From CAZWCX01 sp964632945 (GTDB lineage Bacteria; Planctomycetota; MHYJ01; WSZJ01; CAZWCX01): a stretch of DNA of 49,354 nucleotides. Shown here piece after piece: positions 8,583 through 18,621 of this stretch (position 1 is its first letter; each line of letters starts with the position of its first letter). Below the pieces are notes generated by a model. The model did not search any database. It saw nothing but the letters and a program-made list of their open reading frames with translations, and was not told the origin of the DNA. The stretch is from contig CAZWCX010000047.1 in NCBI GenBank assembly GCA_964632945.1, positions 1 to 49,354 of the forward strand, written 5' to 3'. A program made the position numbers and the translations under genes.

Positions 8583-10167
8583 CCGCCGGGGCTTCCGGCT
8601 TTCGCTTCCACACCGCCACGAACATCCCGTTGCCGCCGTGGTCCTGGGGCGCGTAGGCGATCCTCGCCGCCGGAGGGGCCCCGGGCCGCAGCGGGTCCGC
8701 CACGGGGAGCGGTTCGAATTCCGGGTGGCGGGACTCGAATGCGCCCACGACATCGGTGGTCTCCGCGCGCGCCACCGAACAGACGGCATACACGAGCCGG
8801 CCGCCGGGCTTCACGGCGGGGCCGACGTGCTGAAGCAATTGCAATTGGCGGACCGCCAGCTCGTGCACGTCCTTCATCGTCGTGGTCCAACGCGCGTGCG
8901 GATTCCGGTGCCAGGTGCCGATTCCGGCGCACGGTGCATCGACCAAAACGCCGTCGAAGAGGGTACGCATGGGTCGGCGGGGTCCGCCGTCCCACTCCAC
9001 GACGCGATAGTTGAAGGCCCGCGCCCGCGCGGCGCGACGCCGCAGACGTTTCAGCCGCCACTCCGCGCGATCGCTCGCCCAGATCAACCCGCGGTTGCGC
9101 ATCAGATCGGACAGATGCAGGGTCTTCCCGCCTTCCCCCGCACAGGCATCCCACCAGGTTTCGCCCGGCTGCGGATCGCAGATCCATCCGACCGCCTGGC
9201 TGCTCAAGTCCTGGAGCTCGAACGCGCCGGCCTCGAATTCGGGCCGGCGGAACAGGTCGTCGGGACCGCGGTATTCGAGGGCGTCGCTGGTCCGTCCGTG
9301 ACCGCAGATGCGGCAGTGGCCCAGCTGCTTCGCCAGGGTGTTTCCCTGACCCAGGCGCGCGCGCAGCCAGATCCGGGGCTCGCTCTGAAGGGCGACCAGC
9401 CAGGCGGGGTCGATCTTGACCTGGTCGCGGACCCAGGACGGCAGAGACTTGTCCAGGAGTTCCTTGGCCGGGATCGCGCCCGGCCGGCTGCGGAACCGCG
9501 CATCCATCTCCTGAGCCTGACGGATCTTCTCGGCCAAGGGGAGCTGCGAGTCCAGCCAGTTGCGCCAGCGGTAGTAGGCGAAGGTGGCGCGGCTCGCCTC
9601 GCGGCGGAGCGCCGGGGTGGCGTCGGCCTGCTCGCGCAGGAGGTCCCGCAGCACCGCGTCGGCCGGGTGCTCGCGGTCCGCGCGCGCGACCACGTCGGCC
9701 GCGAGCTGCCGGGCACGGACGTGGGCGGGGATCCCCGCGCCCGGCGGCGGCGCGCCGTCCGAACCCGAGAGCGGCCGGACGGCGTACGGACGGTCCGCGT
9801 CGGCGCGCCCGCCGGACGGCTTTCCCCCGGGCCGCGACCTTCCGGGCGGTTTCCGACCGGGGGAGATCTCCCCGCGCGGCGCGCCGCGGGGAGGACCCGC
9901 CCGATGGGGTTTCCCCGCGCGCGCCCGATCCCCGAAGGGCGCCTGGCCCGAAGGCCGCTTGCCGGCCGGTCCGGACCCGGGGCGAGGCGACCCCTCGCCC
10001 GCCTCCCGGCGCCCTCCTTCGGCGGCCTTTCGGGCTTCCTTGCGGCCACGCCGCGAATCCGGACGACGGGCGGGCCGCTCCGGACCGGCCGGCCGCCGGG
10101 GCCCCCTCGAATCCGGGCGCTTCTTCCGCTCCCCGCCTCCGCCTTTCTCCTGCGCGTCCTTCGTCAT
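8560..10167 (-). CDS. RsmB/RsmF-like RNA m5C methyltransferase with long basic N-terminal tail
   Basis: A second RNA cytosine-5 methyltransferase, 535 residues. The first 140 residues are low-complexity and rich in Arg, Gly, Pro and Lys, probably a disordered RNA-binding tail. A NusB-like segment follows and the SAM-binding catalytic domain lies at about 260-535. Motif I is DACAGEGGKT (340-349), motif IV DAPCAG with C413, and motif VI YAVCS with C463, where RsmB has YSTCS. Four residues HCRICG near 285 could add a metal or RNA contact. The ATG overlaps the stop of kinase B as ATGA. The rRNA or tRNA target is not predictable; it is too divergent from the copy at 2293-3681 to be a simple duplicate. 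Confidence 0.83.
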   Translation of the reverse strand: MTKDAQEKGGGGERKKRPDSRGPRRPAGPERPARRPDSRRGRKEARKAAEGGRREAGEGSPRPGSGPAGKRPSGQAPFGDRARAGKPHRAGPPRGAPRGEISPGRKPPGRSRPGGKPSGGRADADRPYAVRPLSGSDGAPPPGAGIPAHVRARQLAADVVARADREHPADAVLRDLLREQADATPALRREASRATFAYYRWRNWLDSQLPLAEKIRQAQEMDARFRSRPGAIPAKELLDKSLPSWVRDQVKIDPAWLVALQSEPRIWLRARLGQGNTLAKQLGHCRICGHGRTSDALEYRGPDDLFRRPEFEAGAFELQDLSSQAVGWICDPQPGETWWDACAGEGGKTLHLSDLMRNRGLIWASDRAEWRLKRLRRRAARARAFNYRVVEWDGGPRRPMRTLFDGVLVDAPCAGIGTWHRNPHARWTTTMKDVHELAVRQLQLLQHVGPAVKPGGRLVYAVCSVARAETTDVVGAFESRHPEFEPLPVADPLRPGAPPAARIAYAPQDHGGNGMFVAVWKRKPEAPAVTAPLAP

Positions 10168-13100
10168 CGACCTCGCTCCTCCGTTTCCTGCGCCACCCAC
10201 GCGCGGAAGCGCGGGTCTTCTCGCAATGCCTTCAGATCAGGCTCCGCCTGCGCGCGCGCCGCATCCGCGATTCCCAGGCGCCCCGCCTCCATCAGGTGTC
10301 GCAGCGCCCGCGAGCGCTCCTCCTCGCGTCGCGCCTCGTCCGGCTCCGCCGCGCATCGCCGCGCCGCCAGCCGGGCCAGGCCATAGTGCGCGCCGCCCAG
10401 CGCCGCGCGCAGACCCGGTTCGGCCGCGCGCCGGACCCGCTCGTCGTCCTCGAACTGCGCCAGGGTCCGCTCGAGGCGCGCGAGTCCCTGTTCCAGACCG
10501 GTTCGCGCCGCCTCCGCGTCTCCCGCGGCGAGGGACAGCGCCGCTTCCGTCACTTGCTGGCGTCCGCGCTCGAGGCCCCGCTCGATCCCCTGGAGAATCT
10601 CCTCGATCTGCTGCTGCGCCTGACGGGCGTCCGCCGGCGAGGCCCGCGCAAACTCCTGGTACGCCGCGATCGCATCGCGAAATCGGCCCACGTCCGCGTA
10701 CACGGCGCCCATCCAGTAGAGGGCCGACGCATCCCGCCGCTTCGCCGCCTCCCGGAAGTCCGATTCGGCGCCCTGAAAGAACTCGGTCCCCGTTCGCTCC
10801 GCCCGCAGTTCGAGTAGACCGAGCGCGCGGCGGATCTGCCCGCGCGAAAGCCACGCCGCCGCGGCGCGCGGATCGCGATCCAGGACGTCGGTGAGCACCT
10901 GTTCCCCGCGAACGAGCGGAGTCGCGGCGTCGCCGCCGCGCGCGGCTTCCTCCTCCCCGAGCCGGCGCAGCACGATGCCGAGATTGTACCGGGTGGACCA
11001 TGCTTCCGGCCGACGCTGCAGCGTGGACTCGAAGTCCGCGATGGCGCGGCGGAAATGGTCGCGGGGATCGGCCCCCCGTTCCGCCTCGGCCAACCCGAGA
11101 TTCTTCCACGCGACCGCCCGATTGTCCCGGGCGGCCGGATTCTCCGGGTCCCGCTCCAGCGCGCGACCGTGGCACTCGATGGCCGCGCGAAAGTGGGAGC
11201 GCGGATCCTGGCCGGTCAACCCCTCCGCCTGGGCGAGCAGGGAGAGAGCGATCCCCATCAGGTCGTGGGGCGCCTTGTTCGGCCGCGACCTGCGCGCCAC
11301 CTCTGCGAGGGCGGCATGGGCGTCGCGAAAACGCTCCACCGGGTTGCCGCCCGTGCGCATCTCCCATTGCCCGAGCTTCATCAAGACGATGGCGCGGTTC
11401 GTTTCCGTTTCCGTGTTGCCCGGATCAAGCAGCAGGGCGGCCAGGAAGTCCTCTTGCGCCTTCTCGTATTGGGCGCGAGGATCCTCGTGCGCGACGGCCT
11501 CCTGGTCGCCGAGGAGGACGCGGGTCGAGCCCCGGCCGACGAAGATCTCGGCAATCTTCGGCTCGCTGCGCACGGCCCGATCGTAGTCTTCCAGTCCCTG
11601 CCCAAGCGCCGCGCGGACGTCTTCGCCCCGTAAGGCGCGCCAGGTGGATTCGGACAGCAGCCCCTGGGCACGCACCATCCGGGCGCGCGCGTACTCGGGG
11701 GCCAGGCGAACCACCGTGTCCGCCGCCGTCCGGGCCGCCTGGAAGAACGCGGCGGGATCCCCCCGCTGCGCAAGTTCGGCCTCGGCCCGCCAAACCATCG
11801 CCTGTGCGAAGTTGGTGCGACCTTCGAGGCTCCGGGGAGCGCGCCCGACGAACTCTCGAAGATCCTTCAGCGCGCGGTCGTAGTACGGGCGCGGGTCGCG
11901 ACCCCGCGCGGTTTCCTGTCGCCCCCAGTGGGCCAGGACTCCCGCGCGACACAAGACCGCGGCGTGGCACTCGGGGGCCATCCCGACCAACTCGTCCAGG
12001 TTGCCGAGCACACGCTGAAAGCGCTGCTCCAGTGCCGAATCATCCTCCCGCCGGTCGAGCAGCAGCGTGAAGCCGCACAGCCCGCGCGCCAACGCGGACT
12101 GGACATCCCGAGGCCAGAGTTCGAGCACACGGTCGAACGCGCGTACTGCCTCCTCGAATCGCCCGAGACGATAGAGCGCCATCGCCTCGATGCGCCGGGC
12201 ACGGGGACCCAGTACGTCGGCCACCAGAGCGATGGCGGCTTCGCTCGCCTCCGGTCGCTCGGAGTGGAGGGCGGCCAGAGCGCGCCCGATTCGCAAGGCG
12301 TCGTCGGAGAAGGAGGGATCCCGCTGGTCGGCCGCGGCCATGCGACTCAAGTCCTCGAGTCCGCGCCGCCGCCAGGCTTCTTCTTCCCCGGTCTCCGCGG
12401 GCGGCGGCAGGAACTTCGTCACGGCTGCGCCGCCGAAGGTCTGGGTGGGCGTTCCGCGCGAAAGCGCGTAGCGTTCCAGCGCCACCATCCCCCGGACTCC
12501 CCAGACGGTCGAGGACTCGGGCGCGCGCTCGCACGCGCGATGGAGATCCTCTTCGCCGCCGGTGTCCCCGAGCAGGAGCCGCACCTTCCCGCGCCAGGCC
12601 CAGGCCGGCCCGCAATCCGGATGTTCCTGCACCATTCGGTCGAGAATCGCCCGGGGCTGCTGCGCCAGCGCCTGGAACGTATCCGCCGGCGCGTCCACGC
12701 TCATGAGCGAGTCTTCGAGACCGGCTACCAGCCGGCCGACTTCCTCGAGGACGAGGGCCAACTGACGCTCGCTGCGCCAGCGCTCGAGACCGACGAAAAC
12801 GACGGCGGCCACGGCGACGAGCACCGTTCCACCCCAGAGCAACGCCGCTCTTCGTCGGCGCGCCACCCAGCGGATACCCGCGCGCAACCCGCCGCGCGAC
12901 CGCGCCTCGACGGGCTCATCGTTCAACCAGCGGCGCAGTTCGGCGGCAAACGCGGCGCCGTCGGGATAGCGACGCTCCGGCTCCTTCTCGAGCGCCTGCA
13001 GGCAGACGCGCTCAAGTTCGGGCGGGACCTGGGGATTGCGCCGCCGCGGCGCCAGAGGATCCCGTTGCACGGCCCCCTCCATCACTTCGGTGGGGGTCTC

Positions 13101-14048
13101 CCCGGGAAAGGGCAGGCTGCCGGTGAGCAGTTCGTACAGGATGGCGCCGAGCGCCCAGACGTCGCTGCGGGGGCCGATGCTGGTCAGCTCGCCCGTCGCC
13201 TGCTCGGGGCTCATGAAGGCCGGCGTACCCAGCGCCTCGCTGGCGAGGGTGATGATCGACATCTGCACGCCGGACCCCGGGGCGGAAGCCGCGAACTCCT
13301 TGGCCAACCCGAAGTCGGTCACCCGGGCCCGCCCGTCCCCGCCCACCAGCACGTTCCCGGGTTTGAGGTCGCGATGGACTACCCCGGCGGCATGGGCATG
13401 TCCGACCGCCTCCGCCACCTGGGCGAGAAGATCGATTTCCATCCGCAGTCGCGTCCCGTCCTCGACCGCCCCAAGCAGGCGGTCGGTCCGGCTCTCGGAA
13501 TAGACCTCCTCGAGCGTGCGCCCCTCGACGTACGCCAGGGCGATGTAAGGCTTGCCGTCCTCCTCGCCGACGTCGTAAACGTCGACGATGCCGGGATGAC
13601 GCAGGCGGGCCGCGAGCCGGGCCTCGCGCAGGAAGCGCGCGACGAACCCCTCGCCGCCGATCCGGTGCGGGATCAGCTCCTTGAGGGCCACCAGGCGGTC
13701 GATGGCCGGGTCCAGGGCCTTCCAGACGATTCCCATACCGCCCCGTCCGATCACCTGGAGGAGGCGATACCGGCCGATCGTGCCGCGATCCGACGGCGGG
13801 AGAGAGGCGATCCCCGGGACTCCACCGGCCAGGGTGGGGGCGGTCACCACGTCCTCGGCGGCGACTCCCGGCACGGCGGCCCGGCGCGTGCGCAACACTT
13901 CCGCGTCGTCGGATCCGGGAGCGCCGGTGGCGGGAGCCCCGGGCGTGGAAAAGACGCGGGAATCGTCCGCCGCCGCCCCGCACCGCGGACAACGGCCGTC
14001 GGACGCAGGCGGCTCCCTCTCCTGCCGGCAGACCGGGCACACCGCCAT
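10164..14048 (-). CDS. Ser/Thr protein kinase B with zinc ribbon, one TM helix and C-terminal TPRs
   Basis: The largest of three related kinases, 1294 residues. An N-terminal zinc ribbon (Cys 4, 7, 20, 23) and a linker precede the kinase domain (about 94-376), with GRGGMGIVWK, Lys123, HRD with Asp227 and DFG with Asp245. A transmembrane helix occupies about 401-420. Residues 430-1290 are TPR-like, several with an insert of the form GxDPRxxFRxA, and the C-terminus has the LREDPRF motif found in all three paralogs. The gene starts 10 nt after the upstream ABC permease, with GAGG of the ribosome site overlapping the permease stop, and ends overlapping the methyltransferase start. This context places it in an efflux operon. 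Substrates are unknown. Confidence 0.9.
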   Translation of the reverse strand: MAVCPVCRQEREPPASDGRCPRCGAAADDSRVFSTPGAPATGAPGSDDAEVLRTRRAAVPGVAAEDVVTAPTLAGGVPGIASLPPSDRGTIGRYRLLQVIGRGGMGIVWKALDPAIDRLVALKELIPHRIGGEGFVARFLREARLAARLRHPGIVDVYDVGEEDGKPYIALAYVEGRTLEEVYSESRTDRLLGAVEDGTRLRMEIDLLAQVAEAVGHAHAAGVVHRDLKPGNVLVGGDGRARVTDFGLAKEFAASAPGSGVQMSIITLASEALGTPAFMSPEQATGELTSIGPRSDVWALGAILYELLTGSLPFPGETPTEVMEGAVQRDPLAPRRRNPQVPPELERVCLQALEKEPERRYPDGAAFAAELRRWLNDEPVEARSRGGLRAGIRWVARRRRAALLWGGTVLVAVAAVVFVGLERWRSERQLALVLEEVGRLVAGLEDSLMSVDAPADTFQALAQQPRAILDRMVQEHPDCGPAWAWRGKVRLLLGDTGGEEDLHRACERAPESSTVWGVRGMVALERYALSRGTPTQTFGGAAVTKFLPPPAETGEEEAWRRRGLEDLSRMAAADQRDPSFSDDALRIGRALAALHSERPEASEAAIALVADVLGPRARRIEAMALYRLGRFEEAVRAFDRVLELWPRDVQSALARGLCGFTLLLDRREDDSALEQRFQRVLGNLDELVGMAPECHAAVLCRAGVLAHWGRQETARGRDPRPYYDRALKDLREFVGRAPRSLEGRTNFAQAMVWRAEAELAQRGDPAAFFQAARTAADTVVRLAPEYARARMVRAQGLLSESTWRALRGEDVRAALGQGLEDYDRAVRSEPKIAEIFVGRGSTRVLLGDQEAVAHEDPRAQYEKAQEDFLAALLLDPGNTETETNRAIVLMKLGQWEMRTGGNPVERFRDAHAALAEVARRSRPNKAPHDLMGIALSLLAQAEGLTGQDPRSHFRAAIECHGRALERDPENPAARDNRAVAWKNLGLAEAERGADPRDHFRRAIADFESTLQRRPEAWSTRYNLGIVLRRLGEEEAARGGDAATPLVRGEQVLTDVLDRDPRAAAAWLSRGQIRRALGLLELRAERTGTEFFQGAESDFREAAKRRDASALYWMGAVYADVGRFRDAIAAYQEFARASPADARQAQQQIEEILQGIERGLERGRQQVTEAALSLAAGDAEAARTGLEQGLARLERTLAQFEDDERVRRAAEPGLRAALGGAHYGLARLAARRCAAEPDEARREEERSRALRHLMEAGRLGIADAARAQAEPDLKALREDPRFRAWVAQETEERGR

Positions 14049-14058
14049 GTTCGGATCC

Positions 14059-15270
14059 TCACTCCCAGCGCAACGCGTCGATCGGATTGAGGCGCGCCGC
14101 CTTCACCGCCGGGTACATGCCGAAGAAGACGCCGACGCCGCCGCTGAACACGAAACTGAGCCCGACCGCCCAGAGCGGGATGTAGGCGGACGGCAGCGGC
14201 GACAGCGCGGCCACACCCATCCCCACGCCAAGCCCCAGGATCACCCCGAGGATGCCCCCGAAGAGACTGAGCAGGATCGCCTCGATCAGGAACTGAAAGA
14301 GGATGTCCTTCGGGCGCGCGCCCAGCGCCTTGAGAATACCGATCTCCCGCGTCCGCTCCGTCACCGACACCAGCATGATGTTCATGATGCCGATCCCGCC
14401 CACCAGGAGCGAGATCCCGACGATGCCGGCGAGCACCACCGTGGTGATGCGGCTTGCCTTGTTGAAGAATTCCAGCACCTGGTCCTGCGTGGATACCTCG
14501 AAGTCGTCGTGCGCGCCCGGCTTCAGCTTGTGGCGCTTGCGCAGGAGGTCGCGGATCTGTTCCACCGATTCCCCGGCCTGTTCCGAGCTGTGCACCTGCG
14601 CCAGGATGGAGATCCGCCGCGAGACGCGGGGACCGTAGATCTTCTCCGCGGTGGTGAAGGGGATAAGGGCGAGATCGTCCTGGCTTTGGCCGAAGAAGCT
14701 CCCCTTCCGCTCGAGAAAGCCGATGACCTTGAAGGTTCGGTTATCGATCTTGATCTTGCTGCCCAGGATCGACTCGTCGGCGCCGATCTTCTTCAGCACC
14801 TCGCGGCCCAGGACGCAGACGTGCTTGCGGTGGTCGGTGTCGACGTTGGAGAAGTAGCGGCCGGTATCCACATACCAGTTGCGGATCTCCTGGAACTCCG
14901 GGGTCGTGCCGAGCACCGGAACGGAAACGTCGGCGTCGAGGTGGACGACGTCCGCGTGCAGCTGGATCATCGGGGAGACGCGCTTGACCTGGGGGACCGA
15001 CTGGGCGATCGCCTGGGAGTCTTCGTAGGTCAATTCGACGCGAACGCTTTCGGGGCCGCGGCCGGGCGGGTAGTAGGGCACGATCCACATCGCGTCCGAT
15101 CCCATCCCCTTGATGAAGCCCTTGATGTAGCGCGACATTCCCTCGAGGATCGACACCACGGAGATCACCGCCATGACCGCAATCACGATCCCGAGCGTGG
15201 TGAGGACCGAGCGGAACATGTTCGCCCGGATCTCGCCGAAGGCGCTGTTGATTTGGTCGATGACGATCAT
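14059..15270 (-). CDS. MacB-type ABC transporter permease
   Basis: Inner-membrane permease of a split MacAB-type exporter, 403 residues. An N-terminal helix (about 20-42) is followed by the periplasmic MacB_PCD domain and three helices near 275-300, 325-355 and 365-390. Landmarks are GGIGIMNIMLVSVTERTREI and a closing YPAVKAARLNPIDALRWE. It works with the ATPase at 15386-16075 and the adaptor at 16352-17827, just upstream on the same strand. Unlike canonical MacB, the ATPase is a separate polypeptide. An outer-membrane TolC partner is not in the window. Confidence 0.93.
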   Translation of the reverse strand: MIVIDQINSAFGEIRANMFRSVLTTLGIVIAVMAVISVVSILEGMSRYIKGFIKGMGSDAMWIVPYYPPGRGPESVRVELTYEDSQAIAQSVPQVKRVSPMIQLHADVVHLDADVSVPVLGTTPEFQEIRNWYVDTGRYFSNVDTDHRKHVCVLGREVLKKIGADESILGSKIKIDNRTFKVIGFLERKGSFFGQSQDDLALIPFTTAEKIYGPRVSRRISILAQVHSSEQAGESVEQIRDLLRKRHKLKPGAHDDFEVSTQDQVLEFFNKASRITTVVLAGIVGISLLVGGIGIMNIMLVSVTERTREIGILKALGARPKDILFQFLIEAILLSLFGGILGVILGLGVGMGVAALSPLPSAYIPLWAVGLSFVFSGGVGVFFGMYPAVKAARLNPIDALRWE

Positions 15271-15385
15271 GGAAAACCCTTCCTCGCCGCGGCCGGACGA
15301 TCCCGGCCGGCCGCCGGCCTTCCCGCGCGCCGGCCCCGGCGGGTGCCTCGGCGGGCGCCCGACGTCCGGCCCGTCCCCGGGCCCC

Positions 15386-16075
15386 TCACCAGTGCAGGAT
15401 CCAGTCCTCCCGGATGATCTTCCCGTCGCGGACGCGGATGATCCGGTTGGTCATCTGCGCGACGTATTCGTCATGGGTGACCACCACGATCGTGTGACCC
15501 TCCTCGTGGAGGTTCTTCAGCAGGGCCATGATCTTCTCGCCGGTCAGGCTGTCGATGCTGCCGGTCGGCTCGTCGGCCAGGATGATCGCCGGGTCGTTGA
15601 CGAGGGCGCGCGCGATGGCGACGCGCTGCTGCTCGCCTCCGGAAAGCTGGTTCGGGCGATGGTACATGCGGTGCCCGAGGCCGACGTACCGGACCAGATC
15701 TTCCGCCACCGACTGCCGGTCGGGCTTGCGGCTGTAAATCATCGGGATTTCCACGTTGCGCAGCACGGTCGCGCGCCGGATCAGGTTGAAGCTCTGGAAG
15801 ATGAATCCGATCTTCTGGTTGCGGATGTCCGCGAGCTGCGTCTCCTTGAGCTCGCTGACGTCGACCTTGTCGAGGATGTACTTGCCGGTGGTGGGCGTGT
15901 CGAGGCAGCCGACGATGTTGAGCAGGGTCGACTTGCCGGAGCCCGAGGGTCCCATGATCGAGACGAACTCGCCTTCCTTGATGCGGAGATTGACCCCCTT
16001 GAGGACTTTCACGTCGCCGGACTCGACGTGGTAGGTCTTGGTGACCTGCTTGATGTCGATGACGATCTTGGCCAT
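15386..16075 (-). CDS. MacB-type ABC transporter ATP-binding protein
   Basis: The 229-residue ATPase that energises the neighbouring permease. Walker A GPSGSGKS (42-49), signature LSGGEQQR (144-151) and Walker B AIILADEP (163-170) are intact. The D-loop reads TGSIDS instead of the usual TGNLDS. I take the ATG at 16075, with a purine-rich GGGAAGAGGG just upstream. An open frame extends 84 codons further upstream, but that part is Arg/Ala/Pro-rich and unrelated to the family. It sits between the adaptor and the permease, 115 nt before the latter. Secure as family, unknown as to cargo. Confidence 0.93.
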   Translation of the reverse strand: MAKIVIDIKQVTKTYHVESGDVKVLKGVNLRIKEGEFVSIMGPSGSGKSTLLNIVGCLDTPTTGKYILDKVDVSELKETQLADIRNQKIGFIFQSFNLIRRATVLRNVEIPMIYSRKPDRQSVAEDLVRYVGLGHRMYHRPNQLSGGEQQRVAIARALVNDPAIILADEPTGSIDSLTGEKIMALLKNLHEEGHTIVVVTHDEYVAQMTNRIIRVRDGKIIREDWILHW

Positions 16076-16351
16076 GACCCTCTTCCCTCGTAGTCCGCCC
16101 GGACTCCCGGCGGGCGAAGCGCGGCGCAGCGCCCGGGGGCCGCTCCGGCCGCAGGAGCGGGGTGGGACGCGCTTCGATGCGGGTGCCGCGGCGGGCCGGG
16201 GCGCGCAGACCGACGCGCGCGAGTCCCCGCAGACCCGCGGCGCCCCGCGGGCGAATCGCAGGATCGCACCGGCCGCGCCGTCCGGGCCGTCGCTCCCGGG
16301 GCGCGGCGCCCCGCGCACCGGCATCGCGCAGGACGCCCTCCCTCGCGCGCC

Positions 16352-17827
16352 TCACTCGCTGCGGCGCACCTTGACGCGGTCTCCATCCCGCAGTTGATCG
16401 AGCGCCCGATAGGGACCGATAATGAGCTCCTCGCCCGGCTTCAGCGTGTCCTCCAGGATCTCCACCCTCGTGTCGTCGCTGATCCCGGTCACCACTCGAC
16501 GCACCCGCGCGCGATCCTTGTCGAGCAGGAACACCACCTGGGCAAGCTGATCGGGGTCGCCGTCGCCCTCCCCCGAGTCGCTTCCCTTCCGTTTCACGCG
16601 CGCGAGGGAGCGGCGAACGACCGACTGCAGGGGAACGGCGACGACTCTTTCGTGGGTGTCGGTCACGATCTCGACGTGCGCGGAGAGTCCCGGCCGCAGC
16701 CGGCGGAGCTGATCCCTGGGTTCGCGGACGACGATCCGCGTGCGAAACACCGCAATGTTGGCGCCCTGCTTGGGTTCGGCCGTGCTGGCGACCTCCGCCA
16801 CCTCGCCGTGGAACAGCGTGCCGGCGAGCGCTTCCACCGTGACCGCGGTCTTTTGTCCCTTCGCCAGGCTGACGACGTCGATCTCGTCGATTTCCGCGTT
16901 GATCAGAATCTGCGAGAGGTCGGATATGGTCACGAGGACCGTCCCGGTGTTGTTCATCGATCCGGGAGTCACCATGTCGTTCGGGCTGACGTTGATTCGC
17001 GTCACGATCCCGTCCATGGGGGCGACGACCGTGGCCTTCTCCAGCGCAGCCTGCTTGCCCGCCAGGCTCTCGTCCGCGCGCTTGACCAGTTCCCGCTTGC
17101 TCTCGTGTCGGGCCTGCGCCGCTTCCTGCCGGCTGCGCGCCTGATCGAGTTGCGCCTTGGCGCCCTGGACCTTACGTTCCTTCCCCTCGCGCGCCTGTTT
17201 GACCGTCGCCTCGGCGGCCTCGAACTGCTTTTCCGCGGTCTCGTATTCGTTTCGGGTCCGATCCCGATCTTCCGCCGACACGCCGGACGCGCTGCGGTAG
17301 CGCTCCCACTTTTCCCGCGCGCCGTCGCGACGCACGCGGGCGGTCGCCAGGTCGGCGTCGGCCTTCTCGAGATCGCTCGTCCCCTCGACCTCGGCCTGGT
17401 ACTCCTTCTGCTTCGCGTCGGTCTCGCGCACGGCCCCCTCGAGGGCGATGCGCTGCTCCTCCATTTCCGCCCGCTCGCGGGCGGCGTCGAGCTCCGCCAG
17501 CTTGAGGTCGCTGCGCAGCTCCCGATCGTCGAGCCGGATCAAGAGGTCCCCCTGCTTGACCTCCTTGCCCTCCTTGACCAGGATCTCGAGGACCCGTCCC
17601 TGGATCAGCGAATGGAGCGAGATCTCCCGCAGCGCCGCCACGGTCCCCGGGGCGGACACCGTCGCGGACACGCTTCCGAGGGTCACCTTCTGCACCTGAA
17701 TGACCGGGATCTCGTCCTTTTGGAAACCGATCGCGGTGCCGAGCCCCCCTTCTCCCGTCAGGTTGACGTAGAAGACCCCGGCGGCAAACAGCAGGATGCC
17801 GATCCCGATGATCAGTTTCTTGGCCAT
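16352..17827 (-). CDS. HlyD/MacA-family periplasmic adaptor (membrane fusion protein)
   Basis: Links an inner-membrane exporter to an outer-membrane channel. The 491 residues begin with a short cytoplasmic stub and one membrane anchor (about 4-21). The first lipoyl half contains IQGRVLEILVKEGKEVKQGD. A long Glu/Lys/Arg/Ala-rich coiled-coil hairpin covers roughly 110-270, then the second lipoyl half (PMDGIVTRINVSPNDMV), a beta-barrel and a membrane-proximal domain. The hairpin is longer than in many MacA proteins. The start is ATG 17827; the open frame continues far upstream but overlaps the Yip1 gene. The 276 nt between this gene and the ATPase holds no gene. Confidence 0.92.
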   Translation of the reverse strand: MAKKLIIGIGILLFAAGVFYVNLTGEGGLGTAIGFQKDEIPVIQVQKVTLGSVSATVSAPGTVAALREISLHSLIQGRVLEILVKEGKEVKQGDLLIRLDDRELRSDLKLAELDAARERAEMEEQRIALEGAVRETDAKQKEYQAEVEGTSDLEKADADLATARVRRDGAREKWERYRSASGVSAEDRDRTRNEYETAEKQFEAAEATVKQAREGKERKVQGAKAQLDQARSRQEAAQARHESKRELVKRADESLAGKQAALEKATVVAPMDGIVTRINVSPNDMVTPGSMNNTGTVLVTISDLSQILINAEIDEIDVVSLAKGQKTAVTVEALAGTLFHGEVAEVASTAEPKQGANIAVFRTRIVVREPRDQLRRLRPGLSAHVEIVTDTHERVVAVPLQSVVRRSLARVKRKGSDSGEGDGDPDQLAQVVFLLDKDRARVRRVVTGISDDTRVEILEDTLKPGEELIIGPYRALDQLRDGDRVKVRRSE

Positions 17828-17844
17828 GGGACGACTCCGCCGGA

Positions 17845-18543
17845 TCACATCCCCCAGGGATTGATCACGGCCCGTAAGTACTGAACGAGGAGGAAAAACA
17901 GCCCCATCAGGACGAGACTGAGTACGCTCTTCCCGGTGCTGAGGTGGCCCGCGTACTTCAAGGCGAGTACCATGAGCACGATGGTCCAGATCATGGCCAG
18001 GAAGTTGCAGGACTTGACGATCCGGAACCCTGTGGTCGACAGGGCTTCGCCGACGCGCTCCTGCATCTCCCGATTCACCGCCTGCTCGGACATCCCGGCG
18101 TCGAGCTTGAAGTCGAGGTCGAGATCCTGCGGCAAGACCCAGAACATCACCATCATGGACACGATCGCCAGCGGCAGAAAGGCATAGCCGGTGAGCTCGA
18201 GGAGTTTCCGGTATTCGGCATCGCCGTCGAATATGATGCTCAGGCAGGTCAACATGCCGCTGCCGACGATCCAGAGCACGATCCCGGCCACGCTGTTGGA
18301 AACGACGGAGAGCGTGAAGAAGAATTTGAGCGCCTTCACCATGTCCGGATCGAGGACGTCGGGCACCGCGTCGAGGACCTTGCCGGACAGGGCGGCGAGG
18401 GTGACGATGGTGGGGATGAGGAAGAGCAGGAAGATCCCCGCAGCCCCGCCGACGGAGGGAGGGGAGCCGACCCGGGCTTCCATGAAATCGACGGGGGAGA
18501 ACAAGAGGTGGACCAGGCCCGGGGGTTTCCCTTCGGGGGCCAT
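17845..18543 (-). CDS. Yip1-family multispanning membrane protein
   Basis: A 232-residue integral membrane protein with about five hydrophobic segments (near 35-55, 75-100, 120-145, 170-190, 205-225), resembling bacterial Yip1-domain proteins. No catalytic motif is visible. The ATG has GGAGG five nucleotides upstream, and the gene follows a clear promoter at 18622-18650. It is the first gene of the efflux operon; only 17 nt separate its stop from the adaptor start. Position suggests a scaffold or accessory role for the MacAB-type exporter, but that is inference from context alone. Confidence 0.75.
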   Translation of the reverse strand: MAPEGKPPGLVHLLFSPVDFMEARVGSPPSVGGAAGIFLLFLIPTIVTLAALSGKVLDAVPDVLDPDMVKALKFFFTLSVVSNSVAGIVLWIVGSGMLTCLSIIFDGDAEYRKLLELTGYAFLPLAIVSMMVMFWVLPQDLDLDFKLDAGMSEQAVNREMQERVGEALSTTGFRIVKSCNFLAMIWTIVLMVLALKYAGHLSTGKSVLSLVLMGLFFLLVQYLRAVINPWGM

Positions 18544-18621
18544 AGAACCTCCATCGGCGCAGGCGGGGCGGGCGCGGCCGGATCGAAGTCCGGGTGCGCG
18601 CAAAGGTTGGAGCGTGAGAGC

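Noticed and set aside
16076..16324. 84-codon N-terminal extension of the MacB-type ATPase
   Set aside because: Unrelated to the family, Arg/Ala/Pro-rich, and a good ribosome site precedes the internal ATG at 16075.
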